This document shows, one piece after another, positions 16,092 to 24,540 of a stretch of DNA of 64,000 nt; within the stretch, counting starts at the first letter, position 1; every line of letters begins with the position of its first letter. The DNA comes from Affinirhizobium straminoryzae. GTDB taxonomy: Bacteria; Pseudomonadota; Alphaproteobacteria; Rhizobiales; Rhizobiaceae. Location of the stretch: contig NZ_VJMG01000030.1 in NCBI RefSeq assembly GCF_007004135.1, forward strand, positions 86,554-150,553, written 5' to 3'. Under the pieces are notes generated by a model. The model worked only from the letters and a program-made list of their open reading frames with translations. It did no database searches and had not been told where the DNA came from. Both the position numbers and the translations under genes were made by a program.

Positions 16092-16775
16092 TCAGGCCAC
16101 CGCCCGGCCCATTCCGCCATGAAGATCGAGGCAGCGCCCGAACCAGAGCGCCACCGGATCCTCGTCCGGCAGAAGGGCAAGCCCCGTCGTGACCCGCGCC
16201 CATTGCAGCGCGCCGAACAGGATGTAGTCGGCAAACAACGGGGTAGCACCGCCGATGAAAGGCTGAAGCTTCAGCGTGTGACGCACGGGCTCCAGACGCA
16301 GGGAAAGATCGGCCAGCGCCGCCTCACGCGCAGCACTGAAGGCCTCCAGCGTCTGGCCGAGCCTCGCCTCGCGGCTTTCGCGAAAATAGACCTGATCCGG
16401 TTCCGCCAGCATGTCGTGAATGTCCTTCACGGCAATCTTCGTCAGCACCGGGTGGATCAGCGTCTGGGAAAAGCCTTCGACCAGACGCGACAGCGCCTTG
16501 CCGCCCTCGCCGCCGAACAGGGTCGGCCGATCGGGATAGGTGTCCTCGAGATAGAGGGCGATGTCGAAACTGTCGCGGACCAGTCTGTCACCGTCCTTCA
16601 GAATCGGCACGGTCCTGGAAAAACCGCCCTCCAGCTTGGGGATCTCGGTGAAGGCCACCGGTTTCTCGATGAAGTCCAGCCCCTTGTGGGCGAGCGCCAG
16701 CGACACCTTCCAGCAATGCGGCGAAAACGGCCGGCTCTCGTCGCGACCACACAGCGAATACAGAATTCTGGTCAT
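16092..16775 (-). CDS. Glutathione S-transferase family protein
   Basis: 227 residues from ATG 16775; the open frame extends 16 codons further but without a ribosome site. The N-terminal thioredoxin-like domain has YSLCGRDESRPFSPHCWKV (candidate catalytic Ser/Cys), RTVPILKDG with the cis-proline, and DSFDIALYLED for glutathione binding. The C-terminal domain is helical. It is unrelated in detail to the tandem GST pair at 4716-6325 and resembles the etherase-like GST group by its ILKDGDRLVRDSFDIA segment. Substrate unknown. Confidence 0.83.
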   Translation of the reverse strand: MTRILYSLCGRDESRPFSPHCWKVSLALAHKGLDFIEKPVAFTEIPKLEGGFSRTVPILKDGDRLVRDSFDIALYLEDTYPDRPTLFGGEGGKALSRLVEGFSQTLIHPVLTKIAVKDIHDMLAEPDQVYFRESREARLGQTLEAFSAAREAALADLSLRLEPVRHTLKLQPFIGGATPLFADYILFGALQWARVTTGLALLPDEDPVALWFGRCLDLHGGMGRAVA

Positions 16776-16946
16776 GCTATCCCGGCTCCCCTGCCGCCCT
16801 TTTGGCGGCCTTATCGACCCCATCGTCGCGCTCCATGGTGGAACAAGACGGCAGCCTCGATCAAATCAGGAAATTTCATCGGTCGCATCACACGCAGTGC
16901 AGCATTTTTCGGTTAGCGTCCCGCCCCAATCAAAAAGGAGACCTGC

Positions 16947-17456
16947 ATGCTTCGCCACTTCCAGATGTTTGCCGATTACAACCGCTGGGCCAATGAGCGG
17001 GTCTACGAGGCCTGCGCCACGCTGAGCGGCGAGGATTACCGCGCCGACATGGGCGCCTTCTTCGGCTCGGCCGAGCGCACGCTGAATCACCTGCTAGCCG
17101 CCGACCGCATCTGGCTGAAGCGCTTCACCGGAGAAGGCGAGGCACCGACCGGCCTCGACGCCGTTCTCTTCGAGGACTTCGCCGAACTGCGCGCCGCACG
17201 CGAGGCGGAGGACCGGCGCATCATCGACTGGCTGAACGGCCTGCAGGAGGCGGAGCTTTCCCGCATCATTTCCTATACGCCGATCAGCACGCCGACCAAG
17301 GTCGAGCTGCGGCTCGGACCGATCCTGGCGCATGTCTTCAACCATCAGACCCATCATCGCGGCCAGGTGCATACGATCCTGACCAGTCTCGGCAAGCCCA
17401 GTATCGCGATCGATCTCGTCTATTTCGTGCTCGCAGACGGCCAGCGCTGGCAATAG
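16947..17456 (+). CDS. DinB family protein
   Basis: 169 residues, a four-helix-bundle metal-binding fold. The three metal-ligand histidines typical of DinB/YfiT proteins appear in LNHLLAADR (about residue 48) and HVFNHQTHHRGQ (about 130-140). AAAAGGAG precedes the ATG. Many members are thiol-dependent enzymes acting on mycothiol, bacillithiol or glutathione, but the role of this one is unknown. The name reflects sequence family, not DNA damage induction. Confidence 0.9.
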   Translation: MLRHFQMFADYNRWANERVYEACATLSGEDYRADMGAFFGSAERTLNHLLAADRIWLKRFTGEGEAPTGLDAVLFEDFAELRAAREAEDRRIIDWLNGLQEAELSRIISYTPISTPTKVELRLGPILAHVFNHQTHHRGQVHTILTSLGKPSIAIDLVYFVLADGQRWQ

Positions 17457-17516
17457 CGTGGTCGCGACGGGTCGCCTCTCTTGCATCGCTGAAAAACTTC
17501 GGCCAAAACCCGGCGC

Positions 17517-19403
17517 ATGATCACGATTACCGACCTTTCCGCGCGCGTCGCGGGCCGCCTTCTTCTGGACCATGCGAGCGTCAGTCTGCCGACCGGCACC
17601 AAGGCTGGCCTCGTGGGGCGCAATGGCGCGGGAAAATCCACGCTCTTCCGCGTCATTACCGGGGATCTCGCCGCCGAAAGCGGATCGGTCGCACTGCCCA
17701 GGAATGCGCGCATCGGCCAGGTGGCGCAGGAGGCGCCCGGCACCGAGGATGCGCTGATCGAGATCGTGCTTGCCGCCGACAAGGAGCGCACCGCGCTTCT
17801 TGCCGAGGCCGAGACGGCGACCGATCCCAACCGCATTGCCGAAATCCAGACACGCCTCGTCGATATCGACGCCCATTCGGCCGAAGCGCGCGCCGCAAGC
17901 ATTCTCGCCGGCCTCGGCTTCAACGCGGAGGCGCAGCGCCGCCCCGCCTCCTCCTTCTCTGGCGGATGGCGCATGCGCGTCGCCCTTGCCGCGGTTCTGT
18001 TTTCCGAACCGGACCTGCTGCTGCTCGACGAGCCCACCAACTATCTCGACCTGGAAGGCACGCTGTGGCTGGAAGATTATATCCGGCGCTATCCGCACAC
18101 CGTCGTCATCATCAGCCATGACCGCGACCTGCTGAACAATGCCGTCAACGCCATCGTGCATCTCGACCAGAAGAAGCTCACCTTCTATCGCGGCGGCTAT
18201 GACAGTTTCGAGCGGCAGAAGGCGGAAGCCGACGAGTTGCAGATGAAGGCGAAGGCCAAGAGCGACGCCGCCCGCAAGCATATCCAGAGCTATATCGACC
18301 GCTTCCGCTACAAGGCCTCCAAGGCCCGCCAGGCGCAGAGCCGCATCAAGGCGCTGGAACGCATGGGCACCGTGTCGGCCGTCATCGAGGATCACGTCCA
18401 CCCGATCACCTTTCCGGAACCGGACCGGCAGCCCGCCTCGCCGATCATCGCCATCGACAAGGGTGCCGTCGGCTATGCGCCGGGCAAGCCGATCCTGAAG
18501 AACATCACGCTTCGGATCGACAATGACGATCGCATCGCGCTGCTGGGCTCGAACGGCAACGGCAAGTCCACCTTCGCAAAATTCATCTGCGGCAGGCTGG
18601 ATGCCGAAGCCGGCAACCTGAAGGTGGCGCCCAACCTGAAGATCGGCTTCTTTGCACAGCACCAGCTGGACGACCTGATCCCCGATCAGTCCGCCGCCGA
18701 CCATGTGCGCCGCCTGATGCCGGACCAGCCGGAGGCGAAGGTGCGGGCCCGCGTTGCCCAGATGGGACTTGCCACCGAAAAGATGGATACGGCCGCCAAG
18801 GATCTTTCCGGTGGCGAGAAGGCGCGCCTGCTGATGGGCCTTGCCGCCTTCCACGCGCCGAACCTCCTGATCCTCGACGAGCCGACCAACCATCTCGACA
18901 TCGACAGCCGCCGCGCGCTGATCGAGGCGCTGAACGAGTACAACGGCGCCGTCATCCTGATCAGCCACGACCGCCATCTGATCGAAGCGACCGTCGACCG
19001 CCTGTGGCTGGTCAATGACGGCACAGTTGCCCCCTTCGACGGCGATCTCGAGGATTACCGCTCGATCATCGTCGCCTCCTCGCGCCGCAAGGACGACAAG
19101 CCGCAGGCCGGTGCCGAAGAGCCGGTTTCGAAATCCGACCAGCGCAAGGCCAATGCCGAAAAGCGCGCCTCGCTTGCGCCGCTGAAGAAGAAGATCACCG
19201 ATCTCGAAGCCATGACCGCCAAGCTGGAGAAGCTGATCCAGGCGCTGGACAAGGATCTGGCCGATCCGGCTCTCTACGAGAAATCGCCGGCAAAGGCCGC
19301 AGAAAAGGCCAAGCAACGCAGCGATGCCGCGCAGAAGCTTTCGGATTGCGAGGAACAGTGGCTGGAACTTTCCGCCGAATATGAAGCGGCGATGGCAGGC
19401 TGA
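17517..19403 (+). CDS. ABC-F family ATP-binding protein (ribosome-associated type)
   Basis: 628 residues with two ABC ATPase domains and no membrane segment. Domain 1: Walker A GRNGAGKST, signature SFSGGWRMR, Walker B LLLLDEPTN. Domain 2: GSNGNGKST, DLSGGEKAR, LLILDEPTNHLD. Between them lies the basic linker with the RFRYKASKARQAQSR segment typical of ABC-F proteins, and the C-terminus is a charged coiled coil (about 540-628). These proteins bind the ribosomal E site and relieve stalled translation; this layout is closest to the Uup/YheS branches. Stands alone. Confidence 0.92.
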   Translation: MITITDLSARVAGRLLLDHASVSLPTGTKAGLVGRNGAGKSTLFRVITGDLAAESGSVALPRNARIGQVAQEAPGTEDALIEIVLAADKERTALLAEAETATDPNRIAEIQTRLVDIDAHSAEARAASILAGLGFNAEAQRRPASSFSGGWRMRVALAAVLFSEPDLLLLDEPTNYLDLEGTLWLEDYIRRYPHTVVIISHDRDLLNNAVNAIVHLDQKKLTFYRGGYDSFERQKAEADELQMKAKAKSDAARKHIQSYIDRFRYKASKARQAQSRIKALERMGTVSAVIEDHVHPITFPEPDRQPASPIIAIDKGAVGYAPGKPILKNITLRIDNDDRIALLGSNGNGKSTFAKFICGRLDAEAGNLKVAPNLKIGFFAQHQLDDLIPDQSAADHVRRLMPDQPEAKVRARVAQMGLATEKMDTAAKDLSGGEKARLLMGLAAFHAPNLLILDEPTNHLDIDSRRALIEALNEYNGAVILISHDRHLIEATVDRLWLVNDGTVAPFDGDLEDYRSIIVASSRRKDDKPQAGAEEPVSKSDQRKANAEKRASLAPLKKKITDLEAMTAKLEKLIQALDKDLADPALYEKSPAKAAEKAKQRSDAAQKLSDCEEQWLELSAEYEAAMAG

Positions 19404-19826
19404 TCCTGGCTTGCCTCGCCCGTCTTTTGGAGTGACAAGGCGCGTCTTCCGCTTTCGCGCCGGATCTTGGCAGAAGCCGAGATCCGTTTACCCCTCAATT
19501 CTTAGGGCGAAAGTAATAAAACTTCGTTGCCGCATATGCGAAACGACGTCAATTAGCACAATCTTAAGTAAAGCTTGAACATCATCGCTCGCATTCTCCG
19601 TTTTATACACGGCAAGCGGGTCATGAGCCTCCATCCTGCGGGATGGAATGACAGGCTTGCCATCCTGCCCGACATGCGCTCCGCGCAGTGTCCGCCCCGC
19701 GGCGCCGCGCGCCGTGACGGATGACGCGTGTCTGCCATCATGGATGTGGCCGATGATGGCCCTGTCCCTCCGGTTTCCGGCACCTGCCGCCATGATGACG
19801 GCACGCCCCTGTTCTGGACCCATGCA
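19404..19826. other. 423-bp region between the ABC-F gene and the chemoreceptor with two stem-loops
   Basis: No supported gene. Contains a stem-loop GGATCTTGGC / GCCGAGATCC at 19462-19485 without a T tract (possible end of the ABC-F transcript), an AT-rich stretch at 19490-19610 (promoter candidate) and a long nested stem-loop at 19611-19661. The chemoreceptor frame is open from 19728, but the segment before 19827 is rich in Asp, Pro and Gly and not membrane-like. Confidence 0.5.
19611..19661. promoter_or_regulatory. Nested stem-loop element upstream of the chemoreceptor
   Basis: Three stacked stems in 51 bases: outer GGCAAGC / GCTTGCC (7 bp), middle GTCAT / ATGAC (5 bp), inner TCCATCC / GGATGGA (7 bp) closed by a TGCG loop. 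No T run follows, so it is not a plain terminator. It could be a structured 5' leader, a small RNA or a dispersed palindromic repeat; no second copy is present in this window. Confidence 0.5.
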
Positions 19827-21779
19827 ATGCTTCGTGCTCTGTCCCTGAAGACATCCCTGACATCTGCCTTCGCCCTTCTTCTTCTGCTGCTTCTGCTGCA
19901 GGGAGGTGTTGCGCTGTCCTCCATGCGCGGCATCTTCACCAATGTCGACGGGCTTGCCAACGATGCCGTACCGGCGGTCGACATCACGAACCGCCTGAAC
20001 ATCTCGATCGCCAATCTGCGCGGCCTGCAGACACGCCATATCCTGACCACCGAGCCAAAGGCGCTGGAAGAGGCCGAGGCGGTGCTGGCACGCGAGGTCA
20101 AGAAACTGAAGGATCGCATGGCGACCTACGAGCCGATGATATCGCTGGCGGAAGAGCGCCGCGCCTTCGACGGGTTCAAGCAGGCCGCAGCCGAATATCT
20201 GCGCCTGCACGAACAGCTGCTGGCCCTTTCGCGCGCCGGCGAAAAGCAGAAGGCCTCCGCCCTGCTGACCGGCGAGATGGTCAAGAGCTACGAGCGCATG
20301 GACGATTATGCCGATGCCTTCCGCGATGCCAATGTGAAGGCTGCGGAAGACATGTATGCCGAAAGTGCCAGCGAATTCACGGCATCGCTCATCAAGAACG
20401 CCATCCTGCTCTCGATCGGTGCACTTGCCGGCATCGGTGCGATGATCTTCGTGTCCCGTGATGTCTCGCGCCCCATCGACCGCATGACGGCGATCATGCG
20501 CCGGCTGGCGGCGGGTGATTTTGCGGTTGCCATTCCCTATCTCGAACGACGCAACGAGATCGGCCAGATGGCCAAGGCCGTCGGCGTCTTCAGGGACAAC
20601 GGTATTCGCGTGCAGGCGCTTGGCGCAGAGGAACAGCATTTCAACGAGAAGTGCCATGACCTGCGCACCGCCGTGGGCCAGATCGTCTCGGCGGCCGTCG
20701 AGGGCGACTTCAGCATCCGCATGAACCGCGATTTCGAGTTTGCCGATCTCAACGCCTTTGCCGCCTCGATGAACGAACTGGTCGAATCGATCGATGCCGG
20801 TCTTGCCGAAACACGCCGCGTGATGGGGCGCCTGGCCGAGGGTGATCTCACCGACGGCATGCGCGGCAGCTTCACCGGCGCATTCGCCGAACTCCAGCAC
20901 AATGTGAACACCACCGTGGATACGCTGCGCTCGATCGTGACCGAGGTACGCCAGTCGATCGACCAGATCAATTCCGGCTCCGGCGAGCTGCGCCACGCCT
21001 CGGATGACCTCGCCCGTCGCACGGAGCAGCAGGCCGCGGCCCTGGAAGAAACCTCCTCGGCGCTTGAGGAAATCACCGTCTCAGTCCGCCAGGCGACCGA
21101 CCGCGCCCGGGAAGCAACCCGCAAGGTGGATGAGGCACGCCGCAGCACCGAGGCTTCCAGCGTGGTGGTGGGCGATGCGATTGCCGCCATGGAGCGGATC
21201 GAGCAGGCCTCCGGACAAATCGGCCAGATCATCAACGTGATCGACGAGATTGCCTTCCAGACGAACCTGCTGGCACTCAATGCCGGCGTGGAAGCCGCGC
21301 GCGCCGGGGAAGCCGGCAAGGGTTTTGCCGTCGTGGCGCAGGAAGTCCGCGAACTTGCCCAGCGCTCGGCAGGTGCGGCCAAGGACATCAAGGCCCTCAT
21401 TACCAAGTCCGGCAATGAAGTGGCCTCGGGCGTGAAGCTTGTAACCGCCACGGGCGACGCGCTCGCCCAGATCCGCGGCCATGTCGACAGCATCAATGGC
21501 GAGGTGCACGAAATCGCCGCCACCTCCAACCAGCAATCCGGCCGCCTGCAGGAAATCAATTCCGCCGTCGGGCAGATGGATCAGGTGACCCAGCGCAATG
21601 CCGCGATGGTGGAGGAAACCACGGCAAGCACCAACCGGCTGGCCGATGATGCACTTCAGCTTTCCCGCCTCATCGACCGCTTTACGCTGTCTTCCGACAC
21701 ACCGCCGGCAGCCGGCCGCGCCAAAACCCGCGCGACCGTTCCGGCAGTCTCCCGCAGCGATATGCGCCGCCACGCATGA
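19827..21779 (+). CDS. Methyl-accepting chemotaxis protein
   Basis: 650 residues from ATG 19827; upstream in-frame sequence to 19728 is unlikely to be translated. Transmembrane helix 1 at about 11-31, a periplasmic four-helix-bundle type sensor domain (about 32-188), helix 2 at about 190-210, a HAMP domain ([21 protein letters not shown]), a second HAMP-like stretch (MGRLAEGDL) and the cytoplasmic signalling domain with the conserved hairpin tip around [21 protein letters not shown] shortened here to [16 protein letters not shown]. No CheR-binding pentapeptide at the C-terminus. The ligand is unknown. A very strong terminator follows. Confidence 0.92.
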   Translation: MLRALSLKTSLTSAFALLLLLLLLQGGVALSSMRGIFTNVDGLANDAVPAVDITNRLNISIANLRGLQTRHILTTEPKALEEAEAVLAREVKKLKDRMATYEPMISLAEERRAFDGFKQAAAEYLRLHEQLLALSRAGEKQKASALLTGEMVKSYERMDDYADAFRDANVKAAEDMYAESASEFTASLIKNAILLSIGALAGIGAMIFVSRDVSRPIDRMTAIMRRLAAGDFAVAIPYLERRNEIGQMAKAVGVFRDNGIRVQALGAEEQHFNEKCHDLRTAVGQIVSAAVEGDFSIRMNRDFEFADLNAFAASMNELVESIDAGLAETRRVMGRLAEGDLTDGMRGSFTGAFAELQHNVNTTVDTLRSIVTEVRQSIDQINSGSGELRHASDDLARRTEQQAAALEETSSALEEITVSVRQATDRAREATRKVDEARRSTEASSVVVGDAIAAMERIEQASGQIGQIINVIDEIAFQTNLLALNAGVEAARAGEAGKGFAVVAQEVRELAQRSAGAAKDIKALITKSGNEVASGVKLVTATGDALAQIRGHVDSINGEVHEIAATSNQQSGRLQEINSAVGQMDQVTQRNAAMVEETTASTNRLADDALQLSRLIDRFTLSSDTPPAAGRAKTRATVPAVSRSDMRRHA

Positions 21780-21836
21780 TCCACGCCTATCGGCCGGTGG
21801 TCGTTCATCACCGGCAGGAAAGGCATCAGCCACAGG

Positions 21837-21887
21837 AAGGCCGCCCCGGGGATGCAGCGCTCTGCCCCGGGGCGGCCTTTCTGTCTT
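21837..21887. terminator. Bidirectional terminator between the chemoreceptor and the alpha/beta hydrolase
   Basis: Perfect 15-bp stem AAGGCCGCCCCGGGG / CCCCGGGGCGGCCTT with a 13-base loop, followed by TTCTGTCTTTC on the plus strand. It lies between two convergent genes and can serve both. Confidence 0.88.
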
Positions 21888-21903
21888 TCGACAGGCGCGG
21901 GCG

Positions 21904-23010
21904 TCAGGCGCTGAGGTGCTGGCCGAAGAAGGATTCGAGCTTGTCGAACGGGATCTTGTCGACCTGATCATAGAGATCCACATGGCTTGCGCCGGGAATG
22001 ATCATCAGTTCCTTCGGCTCGGCCGCAGCCGCAAAGGCGGTTTCCGCGAAATAGCGGGAATGGGCCTTTTCCCCATGCACGAACAGCACCGGACGCGGCG
22101 AGATTTCCGCGATATAGGTGAGGATCGGCATGTTCATGAAGGACAGCGGCGTCGTCTGCGACCAGGCGTTGCCGGAATTGACGGCCCGCTTGTGATAGCC
22201 ACGCGGCGTCATGTAGTAATCGTGGTAATCGACCAGGAATTGCGGCTCGCCGCCCTTCAGTACATTGTAGGGCTGCTGGTAGACGGTGTTGCCGCTCGCC
22301 ACGTCGACCCAGCGCTGACGGCTCAGCCGATCCAGCGTCTGCGTGCGCTGTTCGAGTGTCACGCTGTCATTGTAGCCCTTCGACATCACGCGCGTCATGT
22401 CATACATCGTGCTGGCGACGACGGCCTTCACGCGCTTGTCGACGGCAACCGCATTCAGCGCGAAACCACCCCAACCGCAAACGCCGATCATGCCGATCCG
22501 CTCGCGGTCGACCTCGGGGCGCAGGCCGAGATAGTCCACGGCAGCGCTGAAATCCTCGGTATTGATGTCGGGCGAGGCAATGTTGCGCGGCTCGCCGCCG
22601 CTTTCGCCGGTGAAGGAGCCGTCGAAGGCCAGCGTCGCAAAGCCGCGCTCCGCCATGATCTGGGCATAGAGGCCGGAGGACTGCTCCTTGACGGCACCGA
22701 AGGGACCTCCGACAACGATTGCCGCCAGCGCCTGGCCGGCGCGGTTCTTCGGCAGATAGAGATCACCCGACAGCGTGATGCCGTAGCGATTCCTGAAGCT
22801 GACCTTCTGGTGATCGACCTTGTCGCTCTTCGGGAACACCTTGTCCCAGTCTGCGGCCGTGGACTGGGCCTGCGCGGTCGCGGTCGTGGCAAGGCTTGCG
22901 GCACCGGCGGCGGCAAGACCGACGCCGGTGATCTTCAGAAGATCGCGGCGCGCCATGGTGAGCGGTTCGGCACCGGCCGGGACGGGGGTAAGTTCGCGAG
23001 GTTCGTGCAT
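21904..23010 (-). CDS. Exported alpha/beta hydrolase (Tat signal, Cys at the nucleophile elbow)
   Basis: 368 residues from ATG 23010, which has GGAG upstream; the frame is open about 94 codons further but that part covers a palindromic repeat. A twin-arginine signal is present (ARRDLLKITGVGLAAAG, about residues 19-36), so the folded enzyme is exported to the periplasm. Alpha/beta hydrolase core: GDLYLPKNRAG, the elbow IGVCGWGGFAL with Cys rather than Ser as nucleophile, LFVHGEKAHSRYFAE and the catalytic GASHVDLYD. The Cys elbow recalls dienelactone hydrolase and the YcjY/UilS-like group. Substrate unknown. Confidence 0.82.
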   Translation of the reverse strand: MHEPRELTPVPAGAEPLTMARRDLLKITGVGLAAAGAASLATTATAQAQSTAADWDKVFPKSDKVDHQKVSFRNRYGITLSGDLYLPKNRAGQALAAIVVGGPFGAVKEQSSGLYAQIMAERGFATLAFDGSFTGESGGEPRNIASPDINTEDFSAAVDYLGLRPEVDRERIGMIGVCGWGGFALNAVAVDKRVKAVVASTMYDMTRVMSKGYNDSVTLEQRTQTLDRLSRQRWVDVASGNTVYQQPYNVLKGGEPQFLVDYHDYYMTPRGYHKRAVNSGNAWSQTTPLSFMNMPILTYIAEISPRPVLFVHGEKAHSRYFAETAFAAAAEPKELMIIPGASHVDLYDQVDKIPFDKLESFFGQHLSA

Positions 23011-23169
23011 CGGGAGACACTCCGGTTTGCGGGACAATTTCCACACCGGATATAAGTCGCCCCCGCCTGTGCGATTAGCGCGAGCCGGCCGATAGCCTTC
23101 ATCGCCGTTGTTCATCAATCGGGAAACCGGAGGCCGGAGCCAGATGTCACTCGATCGGGGCGATGCGAG

Positions 23170-23273
23170 AGCACGTCCGAGCCAAAAGTGCGTCAGCGGT
23201 TTTGCATCCGGGTTGCGTGAAAACAAAGAGATAGAGCATTTCCGGTGATCCCGTTTTCCCCGGAAACGCTCTA
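23170..23273. repeat. Rhizobial intergenic palindromic repeat (RIME-like)
   Basis: Contains the words AAAAGTGCG, GCGGTTTTGC, GGTTGCGTGAAAACAAAGAG and then the hairpin TAGAGCATTTCCGG / CCGGAAACGCTCTA (14-base arms with one mismatch). This string layout matches, from memory, the short intergenic repeats scattered through Rhizobium, Agrobacterium and relatives. Only one copy lies in this window. Confidence 0.65.
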
Positions 23274-23312
23274 TGCCGCCTACTCCCGGCATAGGCCTGA
23301 ACCGCAGCAGAC

Positions 23313-23346
23313 AAAAAAGACCGGCCCTCCCCGTGGAAGACCGGTC
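23313..23346 (-). terminator. Rho-independent terminator of the nitroreductase gene
   Basis: Stem GACCGG / CCGGTC followed on the minus strand by TTTTTT, 33 bases past the stop codon at 23379. Confidence 0.8.
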
Positions 23347-23378
23347 CTCCGGTTCATGCCCGTCGATCGTGACTCGGC

Positions 23379-23972
23379 TCAGTCCTTGAAGACGCCGTGC
23401 ACGACGGTTTCGGACAGCGGCAGGCGCGGGCTTGCCACTTCGCGGGCCTGCAGGGCTTCCGGCAGCAGAGAGGCATCGCCCTGCTTGCCGATCGCAACAG
23501 CCGCGTGCAGCACGTGGCCTTCCGGCAGGTTCACGGCCTTCGCCATGGCCTGCTTGTCGAAACCCGCCATGGCATGCGAGGCCCAGCCGGCCATGTGGGC
23601 CTGCAGCGCAAGATAACCCCAGGCCGTGCCGGCATCGAAGGTATGGCTGCCGTTGTCGCTCGGCTCGGTCTTGCCGGGTGCCGTGAAGCGGGTGGCCGAG
23701 GCAACGATGACGAGGGCGGACGCCTTTTCGGCCCAGCTCTGGTTGAAGGGCAGCAGTGCGCCGAGGATCGGCTGCCAGACGGCATCACCGCGCAGCGCAT
23801 AGATGAAGCGCCAGGGCTGGGCGTTGAAGGCGGACGGCGCCCAGCGGGCAGCTTCCAGAAGACCGAGCAGTTCCTGCTCCGAGATCGTGGCATCGGTGAA
23901 GGCACGCGGCGACCAGCGGCCGGTGAAGACCTCGGCGACGGGATGATCGGCCTTGCGGGTATTGGCAGTCAT
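23379..23972 (-). CDS. Nitroreductase family protein
   Basis: 197 residues from ATG 23972 (the frame is open 11 codons upstream). FMN-binding nitroreductase fold: the N-terminal RWSPRAFTD, AARWAPSAFNAQPWRF and GTAWGYLALQAHMAGWASHAMAGF are typical of the small NAD(P)H-dependent flavoenzymes, which act as dimers. The family reduces nitro groups, quinones or similar acceptors; the physiological substrate here is unknown. It has its own terminator and is transcribed alone. Confidence 0.88.
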   Translation of the reverse strand: MTANTRKADHPVAEVFTGRWSPRAFTDATISEQELLGLLEAARWAPSAFNAQPWRFIYALRGDAVWQPILGALLPFNQSWAEKASALVIVASATRFTAPGKTEPSDNGSHTFDAGTAWGYLALQAHMAGWASHAMAGFDKQAMAKAVNLPEGHVLHAAVAIGKQGDASLLPEALQAREVASPRLPLSETVVHGVFKD

Positions 23973-24082
23973 GGCTTCCAGGCTCCTGTTTCTGTGGGAT
24001 GCCATCAGCTAGCAAGCCGTGCTGCGGCGCACAAGGGGCCGTCACGCACCGTCATCAGCGGCTCGACCATCCCCATCCCCGC

Positions 24083-24532
24083 TCACGCCTTCTTGATCCA
24101 GCGCCCGTCATCCGACTGCTGCCAGTAGGTCAGCCGGTGGCCCTCCCCCTTCAGGCGCTTCCAGTGGCTCCGCGCGCCCTCCAGCTGGGCGGCATCATGA
24201 CCGTCGAACATGAAGACGACACGTTCATAGGACGAGAGATCGCCGGGATCGGCACCATCCACCAGAAAGCGGACGCTCGCCCCGTTCGGATTGTGGTCCT
24301 TCACCGTCAGCAGCACAGGCTGTTCTGCGGCAAGAACGCCGGTATCGGTCCCGTGCGGCAGGAAGCTGTCTTCCCGAAACGTCCACAAATGCTGGTCGAG
24401 CCGGTCGCGCCGGGCCTCTTCCACCGTCTGGAGCACGACGCGCCAGCCGCGCTCGACGCTCTTTTCGAGGAGCGCGGGCAGCGCATCCTCCAGCTTCGAT
24501 TCGGTCAGATGGTAGAAGAGGACCTCGGTCAT
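24083..24532 (-). CDS. holC: DNA polymerase III chi subunit
   Basis: 149 residues from ATG 24532. The start MTEVLFYHLTESKLEDALPAL, CxxR-free but with the family layout RGWRVVLQT, LDQHLWTFREDSFLPHG and LLTVKDHNPNGA, identifies HolC, which joins the clamp loader to single-stranded DNA-binding protein. The pepA-holC order with an 8-base gap is the standard arrangement in alpha- and gammaproteobacteria. A GTG 12 bases upstream is a possible alternative start but lies too near the GAGG ribosome site. Confidence 0.93.
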   Translation of the reverse strand: MTEVLFYHLTESKLEDALPALLEKSVERGWRVVLQTVEEARRDRLDQHLWTFREDSFLPHGTDTGVLAAEQPVLLTVKDHNPNGASVRFLVDGADPGDLSSYERVVFMFDGHDAAQLEGARSHWKRLKGEGHRLTYWQQSDDGRWIKKA

Positions 24533-24540
24533 GGTGCCGT

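Larger units (their letters stand above)
23011..23378. other. 368-bp intergenic region holding a rhizobial palindromic repeat and a terminator
   Basis: Between the hydrolase start and the nitroreductase stop. It contains the repeat at 23170-23273 and the nitroreductase terminator at 23313-23346; the part nearest 23011 should carry the hydrolase promoter. No gene seen. Confidence 0.6.

Noticed and set aside
17094..19316. 740-codon open frame opposite the ABC-F gene
   Set aside because: Mirror frame of a high-GC gene; the product is rich in Gly, Arg and Asp with no domain, while the plus strand encodes a complete ABC-F ATPase.
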